Source: Rubritepida sp. (GTDB taxonomy: Bacteria > Pseudomonadota > Alphaproteobacteria > Acetobacterales > Acetobacteraceae). From it: a stretch of DNA of 21,711 nt. The stretch spans positions 1 through 21,711 of the forward strand of contig JAQGHZ010000611.1 in the NCBI GenBank assembly GCA_028291485.1. The letters run 5' to 3'. Under the pieces are notes generated by a model that ran no database searches, was not told the DNA's origin, and saw only the letters and a program-made list of their open reading frames with translations. The position numbers and the translations under genes are program-made. This document shows, in pieces, positions 1 to 7,488 of this stretch (positions are counted from its first letter, which is position 1; each line of letters starts with the position of its first letter).

Positions 1-753
1 GTGCCCATCGACGGCGTGGTGCCGCTCTCCTTTTCGCTGGATTCGGTGGGACCGCTGGCGCGGTCGGTGGCCTGCTGCCACGTGCTGGACGCCTTTATCT
101 CCGGTGCCGAGGGCGCGCCCGCCCTGCCGGAGATGAGCCTGGCCGGCCTGCGCTTCGGCATCCTGCACAATGTGGTGGAGGACGGGATGGAGGGCGAGAT
201 CGCTCGCCCCTATGCCCGGGCCCTCGCGCTTCTGGAGCAGGCAGGGGCGAAGCTCGTTGACCTGACCATGCCCGAGATCGAGCGCATGCCGCAGATCAAC
301 GCGAAGGGCGGGCTGACCGCATCCGAAGCCTATGCCTGGCATCGCGAGCTGATCGCGAGCGACGGCCCCCGCTACGACCCGCTGATCCTGAAGCGGATCA
401 TGCGCGGCGAGCCCATGAGCGCGACGGATTATCTCGGCGCGGTGAAGGGCCGGGCCGAGGTGATCGCCGAAGCCGCAGCGCGGACGGCGCCCTTCGACGC
501 GGTGCTCTGCCCGACGGTGCCTCTGGCACCGCCGCCGATCGCGGCCGTGGCGGAGGAGCGCGAATACAACCGCATCAATCTGCTGCTGCTGCGGAACACG
601 ACGATCGCGAATTTCCTCGATCGCTGCGCGATCAGCCTGCCCTGCCATCTGCCCGGCGAAGCGCCGGCCGGCCTGATGCTGATGGGCGAGGCGATGGGCG
701 ACGCCAGGCTCTTCGCGATCGCGGCGGCCGTGGAGCGCATCCTGGACGTCTGA
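1..753 (+). CDS. Amidase-signature hydrolase, C-terminal part (5' end outside window)
   Basis: The reading frame is open from base 1 and ends at TGA 751-753, giving 250 visible residues. The opening stretch, with PLSFSLDSVGPLARSV at residues 8-23, matches the conserved segment that follows the catalytic Ser-cisSer-Lys region in amidase-signature enzymes (GatA, AtzF and indoleacetamide hydrolase types). The GTG at base 1 is therefore probably an internal valine. Roughly the first 190-200 residues, including the catalytic triad and glycine-rich loop, would lie upstream. A later segment with CPTVPLAPPPI (about 170-180) and the tail with SLPCHLPGEAPAGLMLMG are typical of the family's C-terminal half. 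The enzyme would hydrolyse an amide, but the substrate cannot be read from this part. A role as GatA in tRNA amidation is unlikely because no gatB or gatC is nearby, although the upstream side is unseen. The family call is firm and the substrate unknown. Confidence 0.85.
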   Translation: MPIDGVVPLSFSLDSVGPLARSVACCHVLDAFISGAEGAPALPEMSLAGLRFGILHNVVEDGMEGEIARPYARALALLEQAGAKLVDLTMPEIERMPQINAKGGLTASEAYAWHRELIASDGPRYDPLILKRIMRGEPMSATDYLGAVKGRAEVIAEAAARTAPFDAVLCPTVPLAPPPIAAVAEEREYNRINLLLLRNTTIANFLDRCAISLPCHLPGEAPAGLMLMGEAMGDARLFAIAAAVERILDV

Positions 754-811
754 GGGCGCGCCACCGCGTCGGCAGCCCCCTCACCGGCCCGCCTGAGCCC
801 GCAGGACGCGC

Positions 812-1579
812 TCAAACCTGGGCGGCGGCCCGGAGGACGAGGTCGGTGATCTCCTGGGGATGCGAGATGAGCGACAAATGGCTCGACCTCAGCTCTATGG
901 TCGTCGCACCCATGCGCTGGGCCATGAAGCGCTCCAGATCGGGGTTGATCGTCCGATCCTCGGTCGAGACCGCATAGAAGCTCGGCTTCGAACGCCAGGC
1001 GGCGTGCTGGGTCCTGCCGGCCAGGAGGGCCCGGTGAAAGGGCTGCTGCACGGCATAGAGCACCTTCGCCCGGACTTCGGGCAGATCGCCGGCGAAGTCC
1101 CGCAGGAAGGCCTCCTCGGTGAGGCGTCCTTCATCGCCGTCGAAGACGATGCCCGCCGATGCCGGCGGCGTGGGGAACCGCTGGGCCAGAGCTGTATAGT
1201 CTTCCCCGGCATCGGGGCCCCGCGCCGCGACGTAGACCAGCGACGTGACGTTCGGGGCGACGCCCGCTTCCGTCACGATCATGCCCGAGAAGGAATGCCC
1301 CACCAGCACGGTCGGACCGTCCTGCCGGGCGAGCACGCGCTGGGTCGTGGCCACCGCTTCCTCCAGCGTCGTCAGCGGGTTCTGCACGGACGTCACGTTC
1401 AGCCCGCGCGCTTGCAGCCGGGCGATCACGTCCGACCAGCAGGATCCGTCCGCGAACAGCCCGTGGACGAAGACGATGTTCCGGGCCCGAGGGGCGTCCT
1501 GTGCCGAAGCCAGACGCGGCGCCACGGCCGCCGTCGCACCTGCGGCAAATGCGGAAGCGAGCATACGACGATTCATCAT
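812..1579 (-). CDS. Secreted alpha/beta hydrolase (esterase-like)
   Basis: A 255-aa protein. The frame stays open for 86 codons further upstream, but I chose ATG 1579 because the signal peptide begins there and an AGAGGA sequence lies about 9 bases before it. The N-terminus, NRRMLASAFAAGATAAVAP with ASA|Q near residue 27, resembles a Tat-type signal, so export to the periplasm is likely. The fold is shown by FVHGLFADGSCW (oxyanion loop, about 37-48), the nucleophile elbow GHSFSG with S96, an acidic D208 in STEDRTI, and H234 in SSHLSLISHP. The elbow is G-x-S-x-S-G, with serine where classical GxSxG has its second glycine. Such proteins are usually annotated as alpha/beta hydrolases related to plant methylesterases and hydroxynitrile lyases. 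The substrate is unknown. The gene converges on the amidase gene with 58 bp between them and lies 226 bp downstream of fhs on the same strand. Confidence 0.85.
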   Translation of the reverse strand: MMNRRMLASAFAAGATAAVAPRLASAQDAPRARNIVFVHGLFADGSCWSDVIARLQARGLNVTSVQNPLTTLEEAVATTQRVLARQDGPTVLVGHSFSGMIVTEAGVAPNVTSLVYVAARGPDAGEDYTALAQRFPTPPASAGIVFDGDEGRLTEEAFLRDFAGDLPEVRAKVLYAVQQPFHRALLAGRTQHAAWRSKPSFYAVSTEDRTINPDLERFMAQRMGATTIELRSSHLSLISHPQEITDLVLRAAAQV

Positions 1580-1805
1580 GGCGATGTATCCTCTACGGAA
1601 GGACCGGCCGCCCTGCGCGGGCCAGTTCCTGAAGCGGCTCGGATATGGCCCGCCAGAATGGCCATGGTCTGGAACGCTTGAGTCGCACCGTGCGGAGGTC
1701 GAAGGCCGACACACCGGGCGGCGTTCGGGGACGCATCGGCAAACCCCATAGCGCCGCTGGCGCGGAAAAGGCCCGCGGAGCCGAGCCGCCTCGTTCCCGC
1801 GCTCC

Positions 1806-3479
1806 CTAGAACAGCCCCTCGATCCGCCCCTCGCCATCCAGCCGGATCGTCTCCGCCGCGGGCACGCGCGGCAGTCCGGGCATGGTCATCACGTCGCCGC
1901 AGATCGCCACCACGAAGCCCGCTCCCGCCGAGAGCCGCACGTCGCGGATCGGCAGGACATGCCCCTCCGGCGCGCCGAGCGCCGTCGGATCGGCGCTGAA
2001 GCTGTACTGCGTCTTGGCGATGCAGACCGGTACGTGGCCGAAGCCCTGCGCCTCGAAGCGAGCGAGCTTGATCGCCACGTTGTCGGGGATGGTGATGTCC
2101 GAGGCGCGGTAGATCTCCTGCGCGATGGTCAGGATCTTGCCGGCGAGCGGCATGGCATCGGGATAGAGCGGCTTGAACTTCGCCTCGCCGGCATCGAGGC
2201 GCCGCATCACCGCGTGGGCCAATGCGACCGTGCCCTCGGCGCCGTCGGACCAGTGGGTGCAGAGAATCGCCTCGGTGCCGAGCGCGGCCATGGCCTGCTG
2301 CACGGCGCCGATCTCGGCCTCCGTGTCGGCGGTGAAGCGGTTCAGCGCGACGATGGGAGGCAGGCCGAATTTCTTGATGTTCTCCACATGCCGCGCGAGG
2401 TTCGCGATGCCGCGGCGAACGGCACCGACATCCTCGCGGCCGAGGTCCGCCTTGGCCACGCCGCCATGCATCTTGAGCGCGCGGATGGTGGCCACGATCA
2501 CGCAGGCATCGGGCGCGAGGCCGGCCAGCCGGCACTTGATGTCCAGGAACTTTTCGGCCCCCAGATCGGCGCCGAAGCCCGCCTCGGTCACCACCACGTC
2601 GCTGAGGTGCAGGCCGAGCGTCGTCGCCATCACGCTGTTGCAGCCATGGGCGATGTTGGCGAAGGGCCCCCCATGCACCAGCGCGGGCGACCCGGCCAGC
2701 GTCTGCACGAGGTTCGGCGCGAAGGCGTCCTTCAGCAGCACCGCCATGGCGCCGTCGGCCTTGAGGTCGGCCGCCGTCACCGGCTTTCCGTCGCGCGTGC
2801 TGGCCACGATGATCCGGCCGAGCCGCGCCTGGAGGTCGGCGAGGTCGTAGGCCAGGCAGAAGGCCGCCATCACCTCGGAGGCGACGACGATGTCGAACCC
2901 GTCCTCACGGGGAAAGCCGTTCGCCGTGCCGCCCAGCGAGCCCACGATGCCGCGCAGCGCGCGGTCGTTCATGTCCAGCGCGCGGCGCCAGGTGATCCGC
3001 CGGGCGTCGATGCCGAGGGCGTTGCCCCAATAGATGTGGTTGTCGAGCATCGCGGCCAGCAGGTTGTTCGCCGCCGTGATCGCGTGGAAATCGCCGGTGA
3101 AGTGGAGGTTGATGTCCTCCATCGGCACCACCTGCGCGTATCCGCCGCCCGCCGCGCCGCCCTTCACCCCGAAGCAGGGGCCGAGCGAGGGCTCGCGCAG
3201 GCAGATCATGGCCTTCTTGCCGATGAGGTTCAGCGCGTCGCCGAGGCCGACGGTCGTGGTCGTCTTGCCCTCGCCGGCCGGGGTCGGATTGATGCCAGTG
3301 ACGAGCACGAGCTTGCCCAGCGGCCGGTCGTGGCGGGTCTTCGCAACGAAATCGAGACCGATCTTCGCCTTGTACTTGCCATAGGGCTCCAGCGCATCCG
3401 CCGGGATGCCGGCCTTCTCCGCGATCTGGGCAATGGGGGCGAGGGTGGCCGCGCGGGCGATCTCGAGGTCGATGGACAT
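1806..3479 (-). CDS. fhs: Formate-tetrahydrofolate ligase
   Basis: A 557-aa protein, the usual length for formyltetrahydrofolate synthetase, which joins formate to tetrahydrofolate using ATP to give 10-formyl-THF for one-carbon metabolism. The N-terminus MSIDLEIARAATLAPI and the segment GKYKAKIGLDF match the family. The P-loop is TPAGEGKT at residues 66-73. The signature region REPSLGPCFGVKGGAAGGG is followed by DINLHFTGDFHAI and NNLLAAMLDNHIYWGN. The frame is open 25 codons upstream, but only ATG 3479 gives the family N-terminus; a GGGAGAG sequence lies about 10-12 bases before it. The gene stands alone: no folD, purU or formate dehydrogenase is visible. It may serve folate-linked C1 assimilation or formate disposal; the sequence does not decide which. 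It is divergent from the Bug gene with 101 bp between the starts. Confidence 0.97.
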   Translation of the reverse strand: MSIDLEIARAATLAPIAQIAEKAGIPADALEPYGKYKAKIGLDFVAKTRHDRPLGKLVLVTGINPTPAGEGKTTTTVGLGDALNLIGKKAMICLREPSLGPCFGVKGGAAGGGYAQVVPMEDINLHFTGDFHAITAANNLLAAMLDNHIYWGNALGIDARRITWRRALDMNDRALRGIVGSLGGTANGFPREDGFDIVVASEVMAAFCLAYDLADLQARLGRIIVASTRDGKPVTAADLKADGAMAVLLKDAFAPNLVQTLAGSPALVHGGPFANIAHGCNSVMATTLGLHLSDVVVTEAGFGADLGAEKFLDIKCRLAGLAPDACVIVATIRALKMHGGVAKADLGREDVGAVRRGIANLARHVENIKKFGLPPIVALNRFTADTEAEIGAVQQAMAALGTEAILCTHWSDGAEGTVALAHAVMRRLDAGEAKFKPLYPDAMPLAGKILTIAQEIYRASDITIPDNVAIKLARFEAQGFGHVPVCIAKTQYSFSADPTALGAPEGHVLPIRDVRLSAGAGFVVAICGDVMTMPGLPRVPAAETIRLDGEGRIEGLF

Positions 3480-3507
3480 GTCGCGTGGCTCTCCCGATTC
3501 GGGCGGG

Positions 3508-3536
3508 ATTTGAGCCGCTGACACGCGCCTGGACAA
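3508..3536 (-). promoter_or_regulatory. Candidate sigma70-type promoter of fhs
   Basis: On the minus strand, TTGTCC (3536-3531) and TCAAAT (3513-3508) are separated by exactly 17 bases. Each matches the -35 and -10 consensus at four of six positions. They lie 29 bases upstream of the fhs start codon. A small perfect inverted repeat, CCCGA-T-TCGGG (3493-3503), falls in the presumed leader. The assignment rests on sequence resemblance alone. Confidence 0.3.
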
Positions 3537-3570
3537 GTCGGGGCCTTCAGGCAATGTGGACGCAAGTTCA

Positions 3571-3575
3571 GGAGG
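3571..3575 (+). promoter_or_regulatory. Ribosome binding site fixing the Bug-protein start
   Basis: GGAGG ends five bases before ATG 3581. It singles out this start from the longer frame that opens at 3485 and from the in-frame ATG at 3587. The start also places the signal peptide at the very N-terminus. Confidence 0.75.
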
Positions 3576-3580
3576 AAATC

Positions 3581-4564
3581 ATGAGAATGCACCGCCGCGC
3601 CCTGCTCGCCGCCCCCGCCTTGCTCCCCTTTGGGCTGCCTTTCGCGGCCCGCGCGCAGTCCGATTGGCCCCAGCGCCCCATCACCATGCTGGTGCCCTTC
3701 GTCGCCGGCGGCCCTTCCGACATCACGGCGCGCGTCATGGCGGCGAAGATGGGCGGCATCCTCGGCCAGCCCGTCGTGGTGGAGAACCGCCCGGGCGCCA
3801 CAGGCGCGGTGGCGTCGCAGGCCATGATCCGCGCGCCGGCGGACGGCTACACGGTGATGACCGGCTCGATCGGCGTCTTCGCCATCAACAAGGCGCTGCG
3901 GCCCAATCTCGGCTATGACCCCGAGCGCGACTTCGCCCCCGTGACGCTGGCGGTGACCACCCCCAACGTGCTGGTGATCAACCCCCAGAAGATCCCGGCC
4001 ACCGACTACGCCGGCACCATGGCCTGGCTGCGCGCCAACGCCGCGAACGCCTCCTACGCCACCTCGGGCGTCGGCTCCTCCGAGCACATGACCATGGAGC
4101 TGTTCAAGCTGCGCACGAACACCGAGGCGATTCACGTGCCCTACCAGGGCGGCGCCGCCGCCGGGACGGCGCTGCTGTCGGGCGACGTGCAGCTCACCTT
4201 CCAGAACCTGAGCTCCGTCGCCGGCCATGTCGCCGGAGGGCGGATGCGCGCGGTGATGGTGACGAGCGAGCGGCGCAACCCGACCATCCCGGACGTGCCC
4301 ACCGCCGCCGAGCTCGGGCTGGACGACTTCATCGTCACCTCCTGGCAGGCCACCATGGCCTCCGCCGGCGTGCCGGCGCCGATCCTGGCCCGGCTGGAGG
4401 CCGCGGCCATCGAGAGCCTGCGCCATCCGGAGAGCCTGCAGCGCCTCAACCAGGTGGGCTTCGACGTCGTGGCCAGCAGCGCCGCGGAATTCCGCCGCTT
4501 CCAGGCCGCGGAGATCGCGCGCTGGAAGACCGTGGTGGACCGCGCCAACATCCGCGCGGAGTGA
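3581..4564 (+). CDS. Tripartite tricarboxylate transporter (Bug/TctC family) periplasmic substrate-binding protein
   Basis: A 327-aa protein. The N-terminus MRMHRRALLAAPALLPFGL, with ARA|Q near residue 26, is a Tat-like or Sec signal peptide sending it to the periplasm. The mature start, WPQRPITMLVPFVAGGPSDITAR, is the hallmark of the Bug family, followed by VVVENRPGATGAVAS and DGYTVMTGS. Later blocks include HVPYQGGAAAGTALLSGDVQ and NPTIPDVPTAAELG, where the family has its second ligand-contacting region and a conserved proline-containing motif. Such proteins bind small organic acids or amides for TctAB uptake or for sensing. No tctA or tctB is near, so this is one of the orphan binders that are very numerous in Acetobacteraceae and Burkholderiales. 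The ligand is not predictable. An amidase and a hydrolase nearby hint at a carboxylic acid or amide, but that is only a guess. Confidence 0.93.
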   Translation: MRMHRRALLAAPALLPFGLPFAARAQSDWPQRPITMLVPFVAGGPSDITARVMAAKMGGILGQPVVVENRPGATGAVASQAMIRAPADGYTVMTGSIGVFAINKALRPNLGYDPERDFAPVTLAVTTPNVLVINPQKIPATDYAGTMAWLRANAANASYATSGVGSSEHMTMELFKLRTNTEAIHVPYQGGAAAGTALLSGDVQLTFQNLSSVAGHVAGGRMRAVMVTSERRNPTIPDVPTAAELGLDDFIVTSWQATMASAGVPAPILARLEAAAIESLRHPESLQRLNQVGFDVVASSAAEFRRFQAAEIARWKTVVDRANIRAE

Positions 4565-4893
4565 CGCCAACCGCCAGCAACAGCGCCAGCCCGCAGCTCG
4601 ACGTAAGTTACTTCTTCACGCCGAACATCTCGGCCTCGGCCTGAACGTGACCTGGTTCTACGGCGAGGGCGGGCGGCTCACGCCCCCGGGCGAACCGCGT
4701 GCGCATCGATCCCACGGTCGGCGTCGCGCCCAATATCGGCGTGGACCATGAGATCACGCCGAACTGGCTGCTCAACCTCGACGCCAAGTGGATCCTGAGG
4801 CAGCCGGATGTCAGCGTGAACAGCAGCTTCATCCGCGCCCGCGCCGACATCAGCCCCTTCGTCGTCGGCGCCTCGATGCAGTATCGCTTCTGA
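4565..4893 (+). pseudogene. ompW: Decayed OmpW-family outer-membrane protein gene
   Basis: Three pieces of an OmpW-type beta-barrel can be read in order but not in one frame. From 4565, just behind the Bug stop, one frame gives PQLDVSYFFTPNISASA and stops at 4642-4644. From 4635 a second frame gives LGLNVTWFYGEGGRLTPP. From 4693 the first frame resumes with NRVRIDPTVGVAPNIG and EITPNWLLNLDAKW, then ends in VVGASMQYRF and TGA 4891-4893. The aromatic C-terminal F is the usual Bam-recognition end of a barrel. Compared with OmpW proteins of about 200 residues, the signal peptide and first strands are missing, and about 50 residues are lost between PNIS and LNVTWF. The second frame break sits at a run of five C and three G (4682-4690). 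The fragment ends nine bases before the stop codon of convergent cysI. I judge it a dead gene. Confidence 0.75.
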
Positions 4894-4902
4894 GGACGCC
4901 GG

Positions 4903-6594
4903 TCACTCGGCAGCGATCGAGGGCACGAGCACGGCGCGGCAAGCCTCCGCGCCGAGTCTGGAGCAGAAGTCCCCAAAACCCTCGCCGGGATCGCGGCGCG
5001 CCGCCCAGACATCCAGCAGCGGCGCGAGGGTGGCGCCGACCTGGTTCAGCGGCACCTTGTCGGCGATCGGGAAGTTCAGCCGCGTGCCGGCGAAGTCGCC
5101 GCCGGCGAAAACCATGTACATGCCCGGCGACTTCCCGACGACGCCGATATCCCCCTGATAGGGCCGCGCGCAGCCATTGGGGCAGCCGGTCAGGCGGAGG
5201 CTCACGCGCTCGCCCAGCAGGCCGACGCGTCCCAACTCCCTCTCCACCTGATCCAGGATCGGCTGGCGCACGCGCTCGCCCTCAGCCAGCGCCTGGCCGC
5301 AGGTCGGCAGCGCCACGCAGGCCAGCATGTCGCGGGCGACGGGGGTGAACGCGTCCGGCAAGGGCACGTTGTGGAAGCGCAGCACCGTCTCCAGCGCGGC
5401 GCGGTCCTCGGGCCGGATGTCGGTGAGCAGCACGTCCTGATGGGAGGTCGCGATGGGGTTCGCGCCAAGCACCGAGGCCGCCTCCCGCAGCGCCGTGCGC
5501 AGGCGGATCTCGCCATGGTCGGCGACCCGGCCGGCCGGGACGTGCAGGCCGAACCACCACAGGCCGTCGCCCTGCTCGTGCCAGCCGAGATGGTCGGGGA
5601 TCTCGAAGCGCGGCAGCAGGGGCGGCGGGGGCCGCAACGGCCGGCCGAGATCGGCCGAGAGGCGCTCCCGCGCCCATTCCACGCCGCGCTCGGCGATCAC
5701 GTATTTCAGCCGCGCGTGCTTGCGGTCGGTGCGGTCGCCGTGATCGCGCGAGAGGCGGACGACGGCCTCGGCCACCTCCAGGACCTCGTCGGGACCGATG
5801 AGGGCCACGGCATCCGCGATGCGCGGATAGGTGGCAGGCTTGTTGTGCGTCATGCCCATGCCGCCGCCGATCATGACGATCCAGCCTGTGATGGCGCCGG
5901 CCGCATCGGTCTGCATGACGAAGCCCAGATCATTGGCCAGCACGTCCGGCGTGTTGTCGGCGGGATGGGCGAGTCCGATCTTGAATTTCCGCGGCAGGTA
6001 GGTCGAGCCGTAAAGCGGCTCCGCCTCGGGCGTGCCGACCGGCTCCTCGTCGAGGAAGATCTCGTGATGGCCGCGGCTCTTCGGCAGAAGGGCCGAGGAG
6101 AGGCGACGGGCCTCCGCCTCGAGGCGGGCGTGGATCGCGTCCCGGCGCGGGGCCGGCGTGGTCACCACGTTGCGGACCACGTCGCCGCAGGCTGCAAGGG
6201 TCGTCAGCAGGGCGGCATCCACGGCGGCGATGCTGGTTTTCAGGTTTTCCCGCAAAATTCCGTGAAACTGCACGCCCTGGCGCGAGGTCAGCCGCAGAGT
6301 CCCATCGGCATAGACCCCCGCCAGATCATCCAGCGCGAGCCATTGCGCGGCTGTCAGCCGGCCACCCGGGGCCCGGACACGGACCATGAAGGACCATTCC
6401 TTGTCCTCCCCGGCCTGCTTGCGCGCGGTCGCGGTGTCGCGGTCGAACTGCTCATAGGTTCCGTGGAATTTCAGCAGCGTATAGGCTGCTTCTGAGAGAC
6501 CGCCACGCGCGGCTTCAGACGAGATCTCAGCCGCGATGGGCCCGCGCAGGCCCGCGCTCTCGGATTTAATGGTTTCGGCGCCAGTGGGCTTCAT
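4903..6594 (-). CDS. cysI: Assimilatory sulfite reductase, siroheme/[4Fe-4S] hemoprotein subunit
   Basis: A 563-aa protein that reduces sulfite to sulfide in cysteine synthesis; a role with nitrite is less likely. C426, C432, C471 and C475 (CVALPTC and GCPNGC) ligate the iron-sulfur cluster and siroheme, and their spacing (6, 39, 4) equals that of E. coli CysI. The N-terminal half has KFHGTYEQFDRD and the siroheme-side segment RLTSRQGVQFHG. Two ferredoxin-like half-domains and two siroheme domains fit the length. ATG 6594 is preferred over ATG 6600 because GAGGA (6605-6601) touches the latter but is six bases from the former. No cysJ, ferredoxin or cysH gene is near, so the electron donor is encoded elsewhere. 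The gene is divergent from cobA, which supplies the siroheme precursor. The short shared region holds a palindrome, a TATAAT box and an overlapping half-site at the ribosome binding site. Confidence 0.93.
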   Translation of the reverse strand: MKPTGAETIKSESAGLRGPIAAEISSEAARGGLSEAAYTLLKFHGTYEQFDRDTATARKQAGEDKEWSFMVRVRAPGGRLTAAQWLALDDLAGVYADGTLRLTSRQGVQFHGILRENLKTSIAAVDAALLTTLAACGDVVRNVVTTPAPRRDAIHARLEAEARRLSSALLPKSRGHHEIFLDEEPVGTPEAEPLYGSTYLPRKFKIGLAHPADNTPDVLANDLGFVMQTDAAGAITGWIVMIGGGMGMTHNKPATYPRIADAVALIGPDEVLEVAEAVVRLSRDHGDRTDRKHARLKYVIAERGVEWARERLSADLGRPLRPPPPLLPRFEIPDHLGWHEQGDGLWWFGLHVPAGRVADHGEIRLRTALREAASVLGANPIATSHQDVLLTDIRPEDRAALETVLRFHNVPLPDAFTPVARDMLACVALPTCGQALAEGERVRQPILDQVERELGRVGLLGERVSLRLTGCPNGCARPYQGDIGVVGKSPGMYMVFAGGDFAGTRLNFPIADKVPLNQVGATLAPLLDVWAARRDPGEGFGDFCSRLGAEACRAVLVPSIAAE

Positions 6595-6600
6595 CGCCAT

Positions 6601-6629
6601 TCCTCACGATCCTACTGGACATCGTGAAA
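6601..6629 (-). promoter_or_regulatory. cysI: Potential leader hairpin masking the cysI Shine-Dalgarno
   Basis: In the cysI transcript, UUUCACGAU (6629-6621) can pair with AUCGUGAGG (6610-6602): seven Watson-Crick pairs plus two U-G pairs, with a 10-base loop. The second arm contains most of the GAGGA that serves ATG 6594, so folding would hide the ribosome binding site. An upstream AUCGUGA copy (6636-6630) could compete for the same arm if transcription starts early enough to include it. This is read from base complementarity alone; no ligand or protein is implied. Confidence 0.35.
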
Positions 6630-6636
6630 TCACGAT
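6604..6636. promoter_or_regulatory. Palindromic operator candidate with a third half-site, cysI-cobA intergenic region
   Basis: ATCGTGAAATCACGAT (6621-6636) is a perfect inverted repeat with 7-bp arms around AA. A further TCACGAT lies at 6604-6610. The 16-mer starts inside and immediately downstream of a minus-strand TATAAT (6640-6635), so a bound protein would sit over the expected cysI transcription start and could block it. A dimeric regulator of sulfur assimilation is the natural candidate, but I cannot name the family. The site also lies 43-58 bases upstream of the cobA start and could serve both genes. Confidence 0.5.
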
Positions 6637-6640
6637 TATA
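6635..6640 (-). promoter_or_regulatory. cysI: -10 box for cysI
   Basis: The minus strand reads TATAAT, a perfect -10 hexamer in a GC-rich genome, 41 bases upstream of ATG 6594. No recognisable -35 hexamer occurs at 16-18 bases (GAAAAT and its neighbours match poorly), which would suit an activator-dependent promoter. Confidence 0.45.
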
Positions 6641-6678
6641 CGGTCTCATCAAGTGTCATTTTCGGATATGAACGAAAC

Positions 6679-7488
6679 ATGGACGTTCAATTTGCCTCCG
6701 CGCTTGCAGGCCGCAGCTTCCCCCCGGGCGAGGTCTGGCTGGTCGGCGCCGGCCCCGGCGATCCTGACCTGCTGACCCTCAAAGCCGTCCGGGCGATGGA
6801 GCAGGCGGACCTCGTCCTGCACGACGCCCTCCCCGGGCGGGCCGTGCTGCGCCATGTCCGAGGCGGCGCGGAGATCGTGGCAGTCGGCAAGCGGAAGGGC
6901 GCGGCGCCGGTCCCTCAGGCGAAGATCAACGCCCGCCTGGTCGCAGGCGCCCGCGCCGGGCTGAGGGTGGTCCGCCTGAAGGGCGGCGATCCCTTCGTCT
7001 TCGGCCGCGGCGGCGAGGAGGCGCTGGCCTGCGAGTCCGCCGGCATTCCCTGGCGGGTGATCCCCGGCATATCGGCCGGCCTCGCCGCGCCGGCCGCGGC
7101 AGGGATTCCGCTGACCCATCGCGGCACCGCCTCGGCCGTGACCTTCGTCACCGCCCATGACGAGACGGGCGCGCTGCCGGCTCTGGACTGGGGCGCACTC
7201 GCCCGCACCGGCGGCACCATCGCCGCCTTCATGGCCCTCTCGCGCCTGGACGAGCTCGCGCTGCGCCTGATCGCCGGCGGCCTGGCGCCCTCCACCCCGG
7301 TCGCGATCGTCGCCCAGGCCACGCTACCCGGCGAGTCGGGGCTGCGTACCACGCTCGGCACCTGCACCCTCGACGCCCGGCGCGCGGCCCTGCCGACGCC
7401 GGCTTTGATTGTCATCGGCGACGTCATCGGCGTGCTCTCCGAGCGCGTCGCACCAGTCATGGGAGTGATCCAGCATGCGGGCGCTTGA
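6679..7488 (+). CDS. cobA: Uroporphyrinogen-III C-methyltransferase (siroheme/cobalamin branch)
   Basis: A 269-aa SUMT that uses two S-adenosylmethionine molecules to turn uroporphyrinogen III into precorrin-2, the precursor of siroheme and cobalamin. Diagnostic motifs are VGAGPGDPDLLTLKA (about 22-36), RLKGGDPFVFGRGGEE (about 99-114) and the block with PWRVIPGISAGLAAPAAAGIPLTHR. It is the stand-alone methyltransferase: the dehydrogenase/ferrochelatase half of E. coli CysG is absent and must be encoded elsewhere. Divergence from cysI points to siroheme for sulfite reductase as its main product here. The start is not well fixed, as no clear Shine-Dalgarno precedes ATG 6679, but the motif distance fits. 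The end overlaps the next small gene by 14 bases, suggesting translational coupling. Confidence 0.94.
   Translation: MDVQFASALAGRSFPPGEVWLVGAGPGDPDLLTLKAVRAMEQADLVLHDALPGRAVLRHVRGGAEIVAVGKRKGAAPVPQAKINARLVAGARAGLRVVRLKGGDPFVFGRGGEEALACESAGIPWRVIPGISAGLAAPAAAGIPLTHRGTASAVTFVTAHDETGALPALDWGALARTGGTIAAFMALSRLDELALRLIAGGLAPSTPVAIVAQATLPGESGLRTTLGTCTLDARRAALPTPALIVIGDVIGVLSERVAPVMGVIQHAGA

Noticed and set aside
1..3. GTG at base 1 as a true amidase start
   Set aside because: The following residues correspond to the middle of the amidase fold, so the gene must begin upstream.
1751..1763. GCGCC-GCT-GGCGC hairpin as terminator of fhs
   Set aside because: A 5-bp stem with a 3-base loop and no T tract on the minus strand is too weak.
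1959..3521. A 520-codon plus-strand open frame antisense to fhs
   Set aside because: It lies fully opposite a canonical fhs gene, its product is rich in Arg, His and Gly with no recognisable domain, and long antisense frames are expected at this GC content.
3531..3556. TGGACA and CAATGT as a promoter for the Bug gene
   Set aside because: The spacing is 16 bases but the -10 match is only two of six, too poor to list.
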